Assembly: GCA_963817905.1 (NCBI GenBank)
Contig: CAWFPS010000001.1
Location: forward strand, 245,846 to 309,845
DNA from: VRUE01 sp963817905
Lineage (GTDB): Bacteria; Actinomycetota; Thermoleophilia; Solirubrobacterales; 70-9
DNA: 64,000 bases
Direction: 5' to 3'
Below are positions 24,324-32,867 of this stretch, one piece after another (position 1 is the first letter of the stretch; every line of letters starts with the position of its first letter). The notes under the pieces were generated by a model. The model saw nothing but the letters and a program-made list of their open reading frames with translations. It was not told where the DNA came from and searched no databases. A program made the position numbers and the translations under genes.

Positions 24324-25994
24324 TCAGCCGAGCAGCTTGCCGGGGTTCATGATCCCGGCCGGATCGAGCTGGTCCTTGACGGCGCGGAGCACCTCGAGGC
24401 CCGTTTTGCCGACCTCGGCCTCCATGTAGGGGGCGTGATCGCGGCCGACGGCGTGGTGGTGGGTGATCGTGGCGCCCTTGGCGACGATCGCCTCCGAGGC
24501 GGCCCGCTTCACCTGGCGCCACTGCTCGATCTCGGCGCCTTCGCGGGCGCGCGAGATGAAGGTGAAGTAGAGCGAGGCGCCGTCGGCGTAGGCGTGAGAG
24601 AGGTGACAGAAGACGAGGGCCGGCGTGCCCTGGCCGGCGAGTGAGTCGCGGATCGCGCTGCCGACGGCCCGGTGCAAGGCGGAGAGGCCGCTCCACGTGT
24701 GGGAGGTCTCCAGGGTCTCCACCATCGCCCCCATCTCCATCAGCGTGTCGCGCAGGTAAGGGCCCTGGTAGCGGCCGTGCTCCCAGGAGCGCCCTGCCGC
24801 CTGGCCGAGGTAGGCGGCGCCCCCGGCCCGCAGCGCGCGTACGCTGAGCGCCCGGCGGCGGGCGACGGACTCCTCCTCGCCCTCCAGCCCGACGATGACC
24901 AGGCTGCCGCCGCGGCGCCGACGCAATCCGAGGTAGCCGCCGAAGAGGCCCCCGGCGAGGCCGCGTGGTCCCGATAGCGTCAGCGAGACCTCGGTCTCCT
25001 CCTCGTCGGAGACCCGGATCACGTCGGGCAGGCCAGGGCCCTGGGCGAGGGCGCGGACGATCTCCGTCCCGGCCTCGAAGCTCTCCGCCATCCAGGCCTC
25101 GTAGCGGCGCTGGCGCGGCGCCGGGCGCACCCGCACGGTCACGTCTGGGATCACGCCGAAGACCCCCTCCGAGCCGACGACCAGCTCGCGCAGGGCCGGC
25201 CCCGCCGCCGTGTGCGGCGTCGCCAGCGTGCGCAGGTCGCCGGCGGGGGCGATCAGGCGGACTGAGCTGACCAGCGAGTCGAAGCGCCCGTAGCCGCTCG
25301 ATGCCTGGCCGGCGGAGCGGGTCGCGGCGAAGCCGCCGATCGTCGCGTACTCAAAGGACTGGGGATAGTGGCCGAGCACGAGTCCGTGCTCGGCCAGCCC
25401 GGCTTCGGCCTCGGGACCGCGCAGGCCGGCGCCGAGGCGGGCGGTGAGCGAGCGGCGGTCGACCTCGATCTCGCGCAGCTGGGACAGGTCGAGGCTGATG
25501 ACCCGATTGTGCTCGCCACGCAGCGGCTCGATCCCGCCGACGACGCTGGTTCCGCCCCCGTAGGGAACGACGGCGACGCCCTCGCTCGCGCAGAGCTCCA
25601 GGATGCGTTTGACTGCCGCCGCGTCGGCCGGGAGCAGAACCGCATCCGGCGCCGCGGGTAGCTCGCCGGAGCGCAGGCGGGCAAGGTCCACGTAGCCGCG
25701 CCCCGTCGCATGCCGTATCCGGTCCTCCAGATCGGTGAAAACCCTCTCAGCGCCGACCGTCTCGATCAGTGTCGTGGGGAGCGCCTGCGCCGGTGGAATC
25801 TGGAAGTCACCCAGCGTGCGGGAGCCGGGCGAGGACCGCAGCTCGCCGATTCGCTCACGCAGCGTCGCCAGTGCCGACCCATCCAGCTCGGGCTCGACCG
25901 ATGGGTCGCCCCAACCCCACCACTTCGAGTCGCGACGCGGGGCCCGGGGCGACTTTCCGGTCATATGAACGGGTAACTCGCCCCACTCACCCAT
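24324..25994 (-). CDS. FAD-binding oxidase, alkyl-DHAP synthase-like
   Basis: A 556-residue VAO-family flavoprotein. The FAD pyrophosphate loop reads VVPYGGGTSVVGG, then YATIGGFAATRSAGQASSGYG and GSEGVFGVI; the C-terminal active site TITHHHAVGRDHAPY has the His triplet of alkyldihydroxyacetonephosphate synthases. Bacterial members act in ether lipid formation or as D-lactate/glycolate-type oxidases. ATG 25994 overlaps the upstream stop by 8 bases; a start at 25964 is also possible. Confidence 0.87.
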   Translation of the reverse strand: MGEWGELPVHMTGKSPRAPRRDSKWWGWGDPSVEPELDGSALATLRERIGELRSSPGSRTLGDFQIPPAQALPTTLIETVGAERVFTDLEDRIRHATGRGYVDLARLRSGELPAAPDAVLLPADAAAVKRILELCASEGVAVVPYGGGTSVVGGIEPLRGEHNRVISLDLSQLREIEVDRRSLTARLGAGLRGPEAEAGLAEHGLVLGHYPQSFEYATIGGFAATRSAGQASSGYGRFDSLVSSVRLIAPAGDLRTLATPHTAAGPALRELVVGSEGVFGVIPDVTVRVRPAPRQRRYEAWMAESFEAGTEIVRALAQGPGLPDVIRVSDEEETEVSLTLSGPRGLAGGLFGGYLGLRRRRGGSLVIVGLEGEEESVARRRALSVRALRAGGAAYLGQAAGRSWEHGRYQGPYLRDTLMEMGAMVETLETSHTWSGLSALHRAVGSAIRDSLAGQGTPALVFCHLSHAYADGASLYFTFISRAREGAEIEQWRQVKRAASEAIVAKGATITHHHAVGRDHAPYMEAEVGKTGLEVLRAVKDQLDPAGIMNPGKLLG

Positions 25995-26442
25995 TTCCGG
26001 TCACCGCCCGCTCGAGCCCGTCGAGGGCTTTCTCCAGCAATACCCCCTGGGCGCGCCGCATCATCGGCGAGCCAAGCCTGGAGAGGCCCCTGAGGGTCTG
26101 TGCCGCGGCGATCGTCACCTCGGTACCCGGCTCGGCATCGGCGAGGGACATGCTGACCTCGTAGCGCCGCAGGTGCCGCTCGAACGGCGTGCCGGGGATT
26201 AGCTGCTGCCAGCCGTAGCGCTCGCCCTCGGCGAACTCGCTGCAGCGAAAGTCGGCCCGCACGCCACGCCCCTCCGAGGTTCCAAGCACCTTGGTCCACT
26301 GGGCACCGGCACCCTCCCCCTCGACGCTCTCAACCCGCATCGTCCGCGGCCACCAGCGCGCCAGGCTGTAGGGGTCCGAAACCAGCCCCCAAATCACGGG
26401 AGCCGACGCCCCGATTGTGCGCCGGCGAGTCACCCGCGGCAT
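25987..26442 (-). CDS. SRPBCC (polyketide cyclase/START-like) protein
   Basis: A 151-residue helix-grip protein: RRRTIGASAPVIWGLVSDPY and ARWWPRTMRVESVEG open the fold as in the polyketide cyclase/dehydrase family, which bind hydrophobic ligands. ATG 26442 has AGGAG seven bases upstream. It lies between the MerR regulator and the FAD oxidase in one run, so a shared role in lipid handling is possible. Ligand unknown. Confidence 0.75.
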   Translation of the reverse strand: MPRVTRRRTIGASAPVIWGLVSDPYSLARWWPRTMRVESVEGEGAGAQWTKVLGTSEGRGVRADFRCSEFAEGERYGWQQLIPGTPFERHLRRYEVSMSLADAEPGTEVTIAAAQTLRGLSRLGSPMMRRAQGVLLEKALDGLERAVTGNG

Positions 26443-26452
26443 CGCCACGCTC

Positions 26453-27199
26453 CTAGTCACCGGCCAGGCGGCGAAGATCTCGCACCAGCAGCAGATGCTT
26501 GAGGTGACTGACCGTCGCCGCCAGGCTCTCCAGGCTCTCCAGCGCCTCTTTGCGGCGATCGGGGTTGCGCGAGCGCAGCGATGGCCCCAGCAGTGCTTCC
26601 AGCAGGTTGGCCTCGCGGTCGGCGGAGGATCGGAAGACGCGCAGGTTGCGGGCGGCAACGCCGAAGCGGGATAGCTCGTTGGCGGAGCGCACCACTTCGC
26701 GGTCGGTCTCGTCATAGACGGTCTTGCCCTCGCGTTTCTCGGGCTGGACGATGCCGAAGTTCTCCAGCTCGGCGATCAGCTCCTCGCGGGCGCCGGTCTC
26801 CTCGATCACCTCCTCGAGGGTGAGGTAGGCGCGCGACGTGTTGACCAGGATCGCTCGCCGCACGGCACCGCCGGAAGGTCGTTTGTCCGAGCCACCGCTG
26901 CTCGCCGGGGCGAAGTCGCCGCCGGAGGCGAGCTCCTGGCGGATCACCCGCAGGGGTAGGAACTCGTCGCGCTGCAGGCGCAGGATCGTGCGCAGCCGTT
27001 CGACGTCGGACTGGCTGTAGAGGCGATAGCCGCCGGCCGTGCGCCGCGGCGTCAGCAGCTTCTGGTCCTCGAGGTAGCGGATCTTCGAAATCGAAACGTC
27101 ATCGAACTCGCTCTGCAGGATCTTGCAGACGGCGCCGATCGTCAGCGCCTTGCGGGGACGCGAGTCGCGCTGGCGATGCTGCTGCTCAGAGACGGCCAT
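26453..27199 (-). CDS. MerR-family transcriptional regulator (Rv1828-like)
   Basis: A 248-residue regulator. The N-terminal winged helix reads LTIGAVCKILQSEF...IRYLEDQKLLTPRRTAGGYR, and LYSQSDVERLRTILRLQ completes the MerR DNA-binding domain. A second, MerR-like C-terminal part (LTLEEVIEETGA, ELENFGIVQPEKRE) matches the two-domain mycobacterial Rv1828 type. It lies two bases after the FHA gene, the same order as garA-Rv1828 in Mycobacterium. Confidence 0.87.
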   Translation of the reverse strand: MAVSEQQHRQRDSRPRKALTIGAVCKILQSEFDDVSISKIRYLEDQKLLTPRRTAGGYRLYSQSDVERLRTILRLQRDEFLPLRVIRQELASGGDFAPASSGGSDKRPSGGAVRRAILVNTSRAYLTLEEVIEETGAREELIAELENFGIVQPEKREGKTVYDETDREVVRSANELSRFGVAARNLRVFRSSADREANLLEALLGPSLRSRNPDRRKEALESLESLAATVSHLKHLLLVRDLRRLAGD

Positions 27200-27201
27200 G
27201 C

Positions 27202-27681
27202 CTACTTCTCCAGGTAGCTGAGCTTGTACTTGCCGACCTGAATCTCATCGCCGTCGGCAAGGCGGTGCGACTCGATCCGGCGGCGGTTGACGTAGGTGCC
27301 GTTGAGGGAGCCGAGATCGTCGATGTAGAGGCCGTCGCGGCGGCGCACCAGCAGGGCGTGGTTGCGGGAGACCGTGACGTCGTCGAGGAATACCCCGGCG
27401 TCTGGGCTGCGGCCGATGCTGACCCGGTCCTCGGCGAGCCCGAAGCTCTCGCCGGCACGTCCGCCGCCGGCCCGGATCACCAGGGCGGCGCCGCTGCGCT
27501 CGACCGTCTCGTCGATGTCGACCGGCTGCATCTCACCGGTGTCGTCGACGGTGTAGGTCATCGTCGTCGGGTCATCGCCGCTCTCGCCCTCAGCAGGACC
27601 GCCGACGTAGGCCCCGCACTTCTGGCAGTAGTTGGCGCCCTCGGGGTTGACGAAACCGCATTCAGGACAGTGGACGGCCAT
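27202..27681 (-). CDS. FHA-domain protein with zinc ribbon (GarA-like)
   Basis: A 159-residue protein: N-terminal zinc ribbon (CPECGFVNPEGANYCQKCG), a linker with DDPTTMTYT that resembles the phosphorylated ETTS segment of GarA, and an FHA domain (RVSIGRSPDAGVFLDD, VSRNHALLVRR, LGSLNGTYVNRRRI) that binds phosphothreonine. GarA, when not phosphorylated, binds and controls 2-oxoglutarate-using enzymes. The FHA plus MerR order supports the GarA comparison; the zinc ribbon is an addition. Confidence 0.85.
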   Translation of the reverse strand: MAVHCPECGFVNPEGANYCQKCGAYVGGPAEGESGDDPTTMTYTVDDTGEMQPVDIDETVERSGAALVIRAGGGRAGESFGLAEDRVSIGRSPDAGVFLDDVTVSRNHALLVRRRDGLYIDDLGSLNGTYVNRRRIESHRLADGDEIQVGKYKLSYLEK

Positions 27682-27693
27682 CGCAGGCTCCGC

Positions 27694-27960
27694 TCAGGCG
27701 GCGGAATCGTTCCCTTGGGAGGGCGCTTTGCCGGCGAGGATTTCGGTCAGCTGGGTCACGTCGTCGCCGGAGAACATCGTGTCGCCGCGCTCGTGCTTGT
27801 TGCGCAGCCGGTTGACCAGCTCGGCGCGCAGGATGTCGATCTTGCCGTGCAGGACGCGCCGTTTGTAGGAGATCTCGTTCTCCTCCTCGGTGAGCTTGTC
27901 GATCAGGTTCTTCAGCTCTTCGTCGCTGAGCGAACCGAGATCGGGAAAGGTGTCCTCCAT
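27694..27960 (-). CDS. RsiG-like c-di-GMP-binding coiled-coil protein
   Basis: An 88-residue helical protein starting ATG 27960 (AGGAG upstream). Residues 27-42 fit the RsiG c-di-GMP motif E(X)3S(X)2R(X)3Q(X)3D as E27, S31, R34, H38, D42, with His in place of Gln. In Streptomyces RsiG binds c-di-GMP and sequesters sigma WhiG; Rubrobacter homologues carry one motif and work as homodimers. This protein has one motif, so a homodimer is expected. It heads the run with FHA and MerR genes. No whiG-type sigma gene is in the window. Confidence 0.75.
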   Translation of the reverse strand: MEDTFPDLGSLSDEELKNLIDKLTEEENEISYKRRVLHGKIDILRAELVNRLRNKHERGDTMFSGDDVTQLTEILAGKAPSQGNDSAA

Positions 27961-28125
27961 CTCACTCCTGTCTTTGCGGGTTGGCCTCGGGCGAGGCCGG
28001 GGGAACCGATTATAGGTACCGGAGCCCAAGGTTCAACCCCAGCTTGAAGGTTAAGCTCAAGTTGGCCGCCACCTTGCACCGCTGGTTTCGCCGCCACCCG
28101 TACACATCTACCCGAAAAGGCGAAG

Positions 28126-28758
28126 TCAGCGTTGGGACTGGCGGACTTCTCGGATGCCGGTCTGGGCATACATCACCGTTGCGACTATCGCCAGGGCCAG
28201 GCCGACGACCAGGAGCGCGGCTGGGACCCAGCCGGCGAAGACCATGGCGAAGAAGATCCCGCCCATGATCGGGAAAACGGAGATCCGGCCCGGCCAGTTG
28301 ACCCGGACCTCCACCCCGTGGCGGATCGCGTACTGGCCGAGGACGAGCATCGCCAGCTCGCGGATGGCGAGCAGGGCAAGCGCCCAGCGGGGCAGCAGCT
28401 CGAAATGCCAGCAGACGACGGCGCCGCTGAGGATCGTCAGGCGGTCGACGACGGGATCGAGGATCGAGCCGAGACGGCTGTACTGACCGGTGACCCGGGC
28501 GAGGAACCCGTCGAGGTAGTCGCCGGCGGCGATCAGCCAGAAGACGATCGCGGCGGGGGCGCTGCGGCCATCGCCCGATTCGAAGGCGAGCCAGAGGAAG
28601 AGCGGCAGCGCGGCGAGGCGCAGGTACCCAACCGCGTTGGGGATCGTCCAGGGGTTGAGCGGTTCGCCTTTCTGGACCTGGCGCGGCGGCGGACCGCTGC
28701 GATCGAGGCCGAAGAGGCGGCGGACGCGGCCGCGCCCGAAGGGGGCGGAGTCAGGCAT
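28126..28758 (-). CDS. pgsA: CDP-alcohol phosphatidyltransferase
   Basis: A 210-residue membrane enzyme with the family motif DYLDGFLARVTGQYSRLGSI then LDPVVDR (D-G-x2-A-R-x8-G-x3-D-x3-D) and about five helices. It transfers a phosphatidyl group from CDP-diacylglycerol to an alcohol; PgsA-type (glycerol phosphate) is the likeliest assignment, but inositol phosphate is not excluded. It overlaps the end of proS and follows cdsA in the same long operon, fitting phospholipid synthesis. Confidence 0.88.
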   Translation of the reverse strand: MPDSAPFGRGRVRRLFGLDRSGPPPRQVQKGEPLNPWTIPNAVGYLRLAALPLFLWLAFESGDGRSAPAAIVFWLIAAGDYLDGFLARVTGQYSRLGSILDPVVDRLTILSGAVVCWHFELLPRWALALLAIRELAMLVLGQYAIRHGVEVRVNWPGRISVFPIMGGIFFAMVFAGWVPAALLVVGLALAIVATVMYAQTGIREVRQSQR

Positions 28759-30442
28759 CGCTGCCCTGAAGGAGCGCGACGGCCTGCGCGGCGGCCTCCC
28801 CCACGGGCAGCTTGTGCTCGGCGCCCGAGGCGCGCTCGCTGGCCTCGACCACGCCCTCGGCGAGGCCGCGGCGGCCGACGACGATCCGCAGCGGACAGCC
28901 GAGCAGCTCGGCGTCGGTCAGCTTCTCCCCCGCGCCGGCTTCGCGCTCGTCGTAGAGAACCTCGGTTCCGGTCCCGCGCAACTCGGCATAGAGTCGGTCG
29001 GCGGCGGCGCGCTCCTCCCCAGCGGCCTTCTTGGCCAGGGAGACGAGGTGGACCTGCCAAGGCGCGATCGCCTTGGGCCAGACGATGCCGCGCTCGTCGG
29101 CACGCTGCTCGATCGCGGCGGCGGCGATCCGGGCTGGGCCGATCCCATAGCTGCCCATCGCGATCGGCTGCTCCTTGCCGTTCTCGTCGAGGTAGGTGGC
29201 GCCGAGCGGCTCCGAATAGCGAGTGCCGAGCTTGAAGATGTTGCCGACCTCGATCGCCGGCTCGATCTCGATCGTGGCGCCGCCGGGTGCGGTGTCGCCG
29301 GCCTCGACCGCGCGCACGTCCATCGCGTAGGCCTCGAAATCGCGGGACGGGTCGACCCCGCGCAGGTGGGCGTTGGCCTCGTTGGCGCCGGTGACGTAGG
29401 AGTTGCCGGCGATCGCGCTGTCGACGATCATCGGCACCTCGGCGCCGACCGGGCCGATGAACCCCACCGGCCCCAGCTTCGCCTCGATCTCCTCCGGCCG
29501 GGCGGGGCGGAAGTCGGTCCCCATCCCGTTGCGCAGCTTGATCTCGTTGAGGCGGTGATCGCCGCGCACGAGGACGAGCACCAGGCCCCGGCCCTCGACC
29601 ACGATCGGCATCGCCTTGATCAGGGCGCCGGAGGGAAGGCCGAGCGAGGAGGAGACCTCCTCCACCGTGGTCAGTCCCGGCGTCTCGACCCGCTCCGGCG
29701 CAGCCAGCGGGGTCGGCAACTCGACCGGCTGCGGCTCGGCCGAGGCGACCTCGACGTTGGCCGCGTAGCCGGGCGCCAGGGCGACCTCGTTCTCGCCGGC
29801 CGGGCAGGGTGCCATGTACTCGTGGGCGCCGGAGCCGCCCATCATCCCGACGTCGGACTCGACCCGGTACCAGCGCAGCCCGCAGCGGTCGAGGATGCGC
29901 TCGTAGGCACCGGCCTGGGACTCGTAGGAGCGCGCCAGTCCCTCCTCGTCGCGGTCGAAGGAGTAGGCGTCCTTCATCGTGAACTCGCGCGTGCGCAGCA
30001 CCCCAGCCCGCGGCCGCGGCTCGTCGCGCTCCTTGGTCTGGATATGGAAGAGCATCAGCGGCAGGTCGCGGTAGGAGCGAACCTCCCGCGCGACGTGCTG
30101 GGTTACGCACTCCTCGTGCGTCATCGCCAGCACCATCGGAGCTCCCTTGCGGTCCTCCAGCTTGAACAGCTCATCAATCGAGTAGCGCCCGGTCTTCTCC
30201 CAGGCCTCCGAGGGCTGCAGGACTGGCATCAGCATCTCCTGGCAGCCAATCCCCTCCATCTCCTCCCGCAAGATCGCTTCGACCTTGCGATGAACCCTCC
30301 ACCCCGCGGGCAGATAGCTCCAAAGCCCAGCGCCCACCTGGCGAATGAGCCCAGCCCGAACCATCAGCTTGTGCGACAAAGCCTCCGCATCCGCGGGCGC
30401 ATCCTTGAGCGTCGGAATGAACGCCTGACTCATCCGGGTCAT
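28751..30442 (-). CDS. proS: Prolyl-tRNA synthetase
   Basis: A class II synthetase of about 563 residues, bacterial type with an inserted YbaK-like editing domain (LPSGALIKAMPIVVEG, HRLNEIKLRNGM, VGFIGPVGAEVPMIVD). Motif 2 region TREFTMKDAYSFDRDEEG and the C-terminal anticodon-binding domain are present. It charges tRNA-Pro and edits Ala-tRNA-Pro. ATG 30442 precedes the conserved MSQAFIPTLKDAPADAE; ATG 30433 is an alternative. Confidence 0.95.
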   Translation of the reverse strand: MTRMSQAFIPTLKDAPADAEALSHKLMVRAGLIRQVGAGLWSYLPAGWRVHRKVEAILREEMEGIGCQEMLMPVLQPSEAWEKTGRYSIDELFKLEDRKGAPMVLAMTHEECVTQHVAREVRSYRDLPLMLFHIQTKERDEPRPRAGVLRTREFTMKDAYSFDRDEEGLARSYESQAGAYERILDRCGLRWYRVESDVGMMGGSGAHEYMAPCPAGENEVALAPGYAANVEVASAEPQPVELPTPLAAPERVETPGLTTVEEVSSSLGLPSGALIKAMPIVVEGRGLVLVLVRGDHRLNEIKLRNGMGTDFRPARPEEIEAKLGPVGFIGPVGAEVPMIVDSAIAGNSYVTGANEANAHLRGVDPSRDFEAYAMDVRAVEAGDTAPGGATIEIEPAIEVGNIFKLGTRYSEPLGATYLDENGKEQPIAMGSYGIGPARIAAAAIEQRADERGIVWPKAIAPWQVHLVSLAKKAAGEERAAADRLYAELRGTGTEVLYDEREAGAGEKLTDAELLGCPLRIVVGRRGLAEGVVEASERASGAEHKLPVGEAAAQAVALLQGSDA

Positions 30443-30487
30443 GGCGGGAAACCTATCCACTTGGCGCGGAGGCACCCCGCCGCACCG

Positions 30488-31741
30488 CTACGCCCTGGTA
30501 AACCGACGACCCGCGGTAGGTGAAGCCTCCTCATCCAGCAGAACCCTGTCGGACTCGCCCTTTTCCGCCGCTTCATGCTCCATCCGGGCGATCTTCTCCG
30601 GCGTAAGTTCGCCGGCGTTTTCCTGCTCGATCTTGGCCAGCCAGGCCGCACCCTCGCGCGACTCGTCCTCGTCGAACTCGACCGCTCCGCGATCGAGCGA
30701 CTTGTCGATCTCCTCGAACAGGGTGTCGACCAGGCTTGCCTGCGGGACCTTGCGCAGGGGCTTGCCGTGGGCGTAGATCAGGCCCTCGTTCTTGGCCCCG
30801 GCGATGCCGAAGTCGGCGTGGCTCGCCTCGCCGATCCCGTTGACCGCGCAGCCAAGCACGGCGACCTCGATCGGCTCGGCGTAGCTTTCCAACCGCTGCT
30901 CGATCTCGGCCACGACCGAGTCCATGTCAAACTGCAGGCGACCGCAGGTCGGGCAGGCGATCAGGACCGGACCGCGCTCGCGCAGCTGTAGTGCCTTGAG
31001 GATCTCCCAGGCGACCTTGACCTCCTCCTCGGCGTGGAAGGTCGAGAGGCTGATCCGGATCGTGTCGCCGATGCCGTCGGCGAGCAGCGTGCCCAGCCCG
31101 ACCGAGGACTTCAGCGAGCCCGACCACTTGGTCCCCGCCTCGGTGATCCCCAGGTGCAGCGGGTAGGGGATCTTCTCGGAGAGCAGCCGGTTGGCGGCGA
31201 TCGTGTTGGGCACGTTGGTCGACTTGATCGAGACCTTGAAGTTCTCGAAGTCCAGCCCCTCCATCAGCTCGACGAACTCGACCGCGGCGGCAACCAGGGC
31301 CTCGACCGGGCTCTCGCGCTCGAGCGCGTGCAGGTGCTTGGGCAGCGAGCCGGAGTTGACCCCGATCCGCATCGGCACGCCGGCGGCGGTTGCCCGCTCG
31401 GCCACCTCGGCCACCTTCTCCCGCCCGCCGATGTTGCCCGGGTTGAGCCGGATGCAGTGCGCGCCGGCGTCGATCGCCTTCAGCGCCAGGGTGTGGTTGA
31501 AGTGGATGTCGGCGATCACCGGGATCGGCGAGTCGACGACGATCGTCTTCAGTGCCTCGACGTCCTCGTCGCGCGGCACCGCCACCCGCACGATGTCCGC
31601 CCCGGCGTCGGCGACCTTGCGGATCTGCTCCATCGTCGCCGCCAGGTTGGCGGTCTCGGTCTTGGTCATCGTCTGCACGACGACCGGCGCCCCACCGCCA
31701 ATCGGCACGCCACCAACGAAGATCTGTCGCTTTGAAGCCAT
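30488..31741 (-). CDS. ispG: 4-hydroxy-3-methylbut-2-enyl-diphosphate synthase (GcpE)
   Basis: A 417-residue MEP-pathway enzyme using a 4Fe-4S cluster. Conserved parts are GGVPIGGGAPVVVQTMTKT, RLNPGNIGG, GITEAGT, and Cys contexts IACPTCGR and LGCAVNGIGEA. A charged C-terminal extension of about 50 residues (EKIARMEHEAAEKGES) goes beyond the usual core. Together with dxr two genes upstream it supplies isoprenoid precursors, matching uppS in the same run. Confidence 0.95.
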   Translation of the reverse strand: MASKRQIFVGGVPIGGGAPVVVQTMTKTETANLAATMEQIRKVADAGADIVRVAVPRDEDVEALKTIVVDSPIPVIADIHFNHTLALKAIDAGAHCIRLNPGNIGGREKVAEVAERATAAGVPMRIGVNSGSLPKHLHALERESPVEALVAAAVEFVELMEGLDFENFKVSIKSTNVPNTIAANRLLSEKIPYPLHLGITEAGTKWSGSLKSSVGLGTLLADGIGDTIRISLSTFHAEEEVKVAWEILKALQLRERGPVLIACPTCGRLQFDMDSVVAEIEQRLESYAEPIEVAVLGCAVNGIGEASHADFGIAGAKNEGLIYAHGKPLRKVPQASLVDTLFEEIDKSLDRGAVEFDEDESREGAAWLAKIEQENAGELTPEKIARMEHEAAEKGESDRVLLDEEASPTAGRRFTRA

Positions 31742-31775
31742 GCGCGAAGCGTATCCGGGCGGCAGGACCGGCCGA

Positions 31776-32867
31776 CTAGCGGACGTGGAAGCCTTCGCCG
31801 GTGATGCGGCCGATGTCGTTGGTCAGGCCGATGAAGAAGAGCATCGCGACGAGGACGATTCCGACCGCGCTGGCTCGCTCCATCGTGCGCAGGGAGATCG
31901 GCTGGCCGCGTAGCTTCTCCATCAGGCTCCAGAAGATGTGCCCGCCGTCGAGGGGCAGGAACGGGAAGAGGTTGATCAGGCCGAGCGAGAGGCTGATCAC
32001 GGCGAGGAAGGTGAATGCCGCCGCGGCGCCGAGGTCGACCGTCTGGTGGCCGACGTCGCTGACACCGACGATCCCCGAGATTTCTTTGCGTTGTTCGGGG
32101 TCGAAGATCCGCACGATGCGGGTCGCGGTTTCGTGGGTGATGAACCAGGCCAGGCTGGCCGAGCGGTTGACCGCAGCGCCGAGGCCGATGTCGATCGGCG
32201 CCGAGTCGAAGGAGAAGCCGACCAGGGATTGGCCCACGGAGGCGCTGTATTCGGGCTTGACGAGAACGTCCACCCGCTGGCCGCTACGCATGATCCGCAG
32301 GTCGACCGGCGTCGCGGCACGGCAGCCGTCTCGCTGCTTGCCGGCGCAGGCATGCGAGCCGATCTGGTCGCGAAAGCGCTCGACTCTCGTTTCGGCGTCC
32401 AGTCCCGGGTAGCGGTGTCCGTCGACGGCGACGATCCTGTCGCCCGCCTGCAGAGTTCCCGCCGCCGGCGTTTTCGGCACGACTTCGTGGACCTCTTGCG
32501 TCGCGGTGGTCGAGCTGGTCAGCGCGACCACGACCAGAATCAGGAAGCCGAGGACAATATTGACTGCCGGTCCCGCCCCGATCACCACGATCCGCTTCCA
32601 GACCGGCTGGCGGTAATAAGCCCGGTGCTCGATTTCCGCAGGAAAATGCTCCTCCGGATTCATCCCGGTGATTTTCACGTAGCCGCCGAGCGGGATCGCC
32701 GCGATCCCGTACTCGGTCTCGCCCCGCTTGACCGAGACCAGCTTCGGGCCGAGGAAGAGGAAGAACTTCTCCACCCGCATCCCGGTCGCCTTGGCGGCGA
32801 CGAAATGCCCCGCCTCGTGCAGCACGATCAGCAGGCAAAGCCCTCCGAAGACCAGCAGCCAACTCAT
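31776..32867 (-). CDS. rseP: Site-2 protease family M50 zinc protease with PDZ domain
   Basis: A 363-residue intramembrane protease. Zinc motif HEAGHF is at the first helix, GGYVKITGMNPEE follows, a PDZ domain lies in the middle (AGDRIVAVDGHRYPG), and the distal catalytic LFPFLPLDGGH is present. In actinobacteria (Rip1-type) it cleaves anti-sigma factors within the membrane. Its ATG overlaps the dxr stop (ATGA). The dxr-rseP-ispG order is conserved in actinobacteria. Confidence 0.93.
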   Translation of the reverse strand: MSWLLVFGGLCLLIVLHEAGHFVAAKATGMRVEKFFLFLGPKLVSVKRGETEYGIAAIPLGGYVKITGMNPEEHFPAEIEHRAYYRQPVWKRIVVIGAGPAVNIVLGFLILVVVALTSSTTATQEVHEVVPKTPAAGTLQAGDRIVAVDGHRYPGLDAETRVERFRDQIGSHACAGKQRDGCRAATPVDLRIMRSGQRVDVLVKPEYSASVGQSLVGFSFDSAPIDIGLGAAVNRSASLAWFITHETATRIVRIFDPEQRKEISGIVGVSDVGHQTVDLGAAAAFTFLAVISLSLGLINLFPFLPLDGGHIFWSLMEKLRGQPISLRTMERASAVGIVLVAMLFFIGLTNDIGRITGEGFHVR

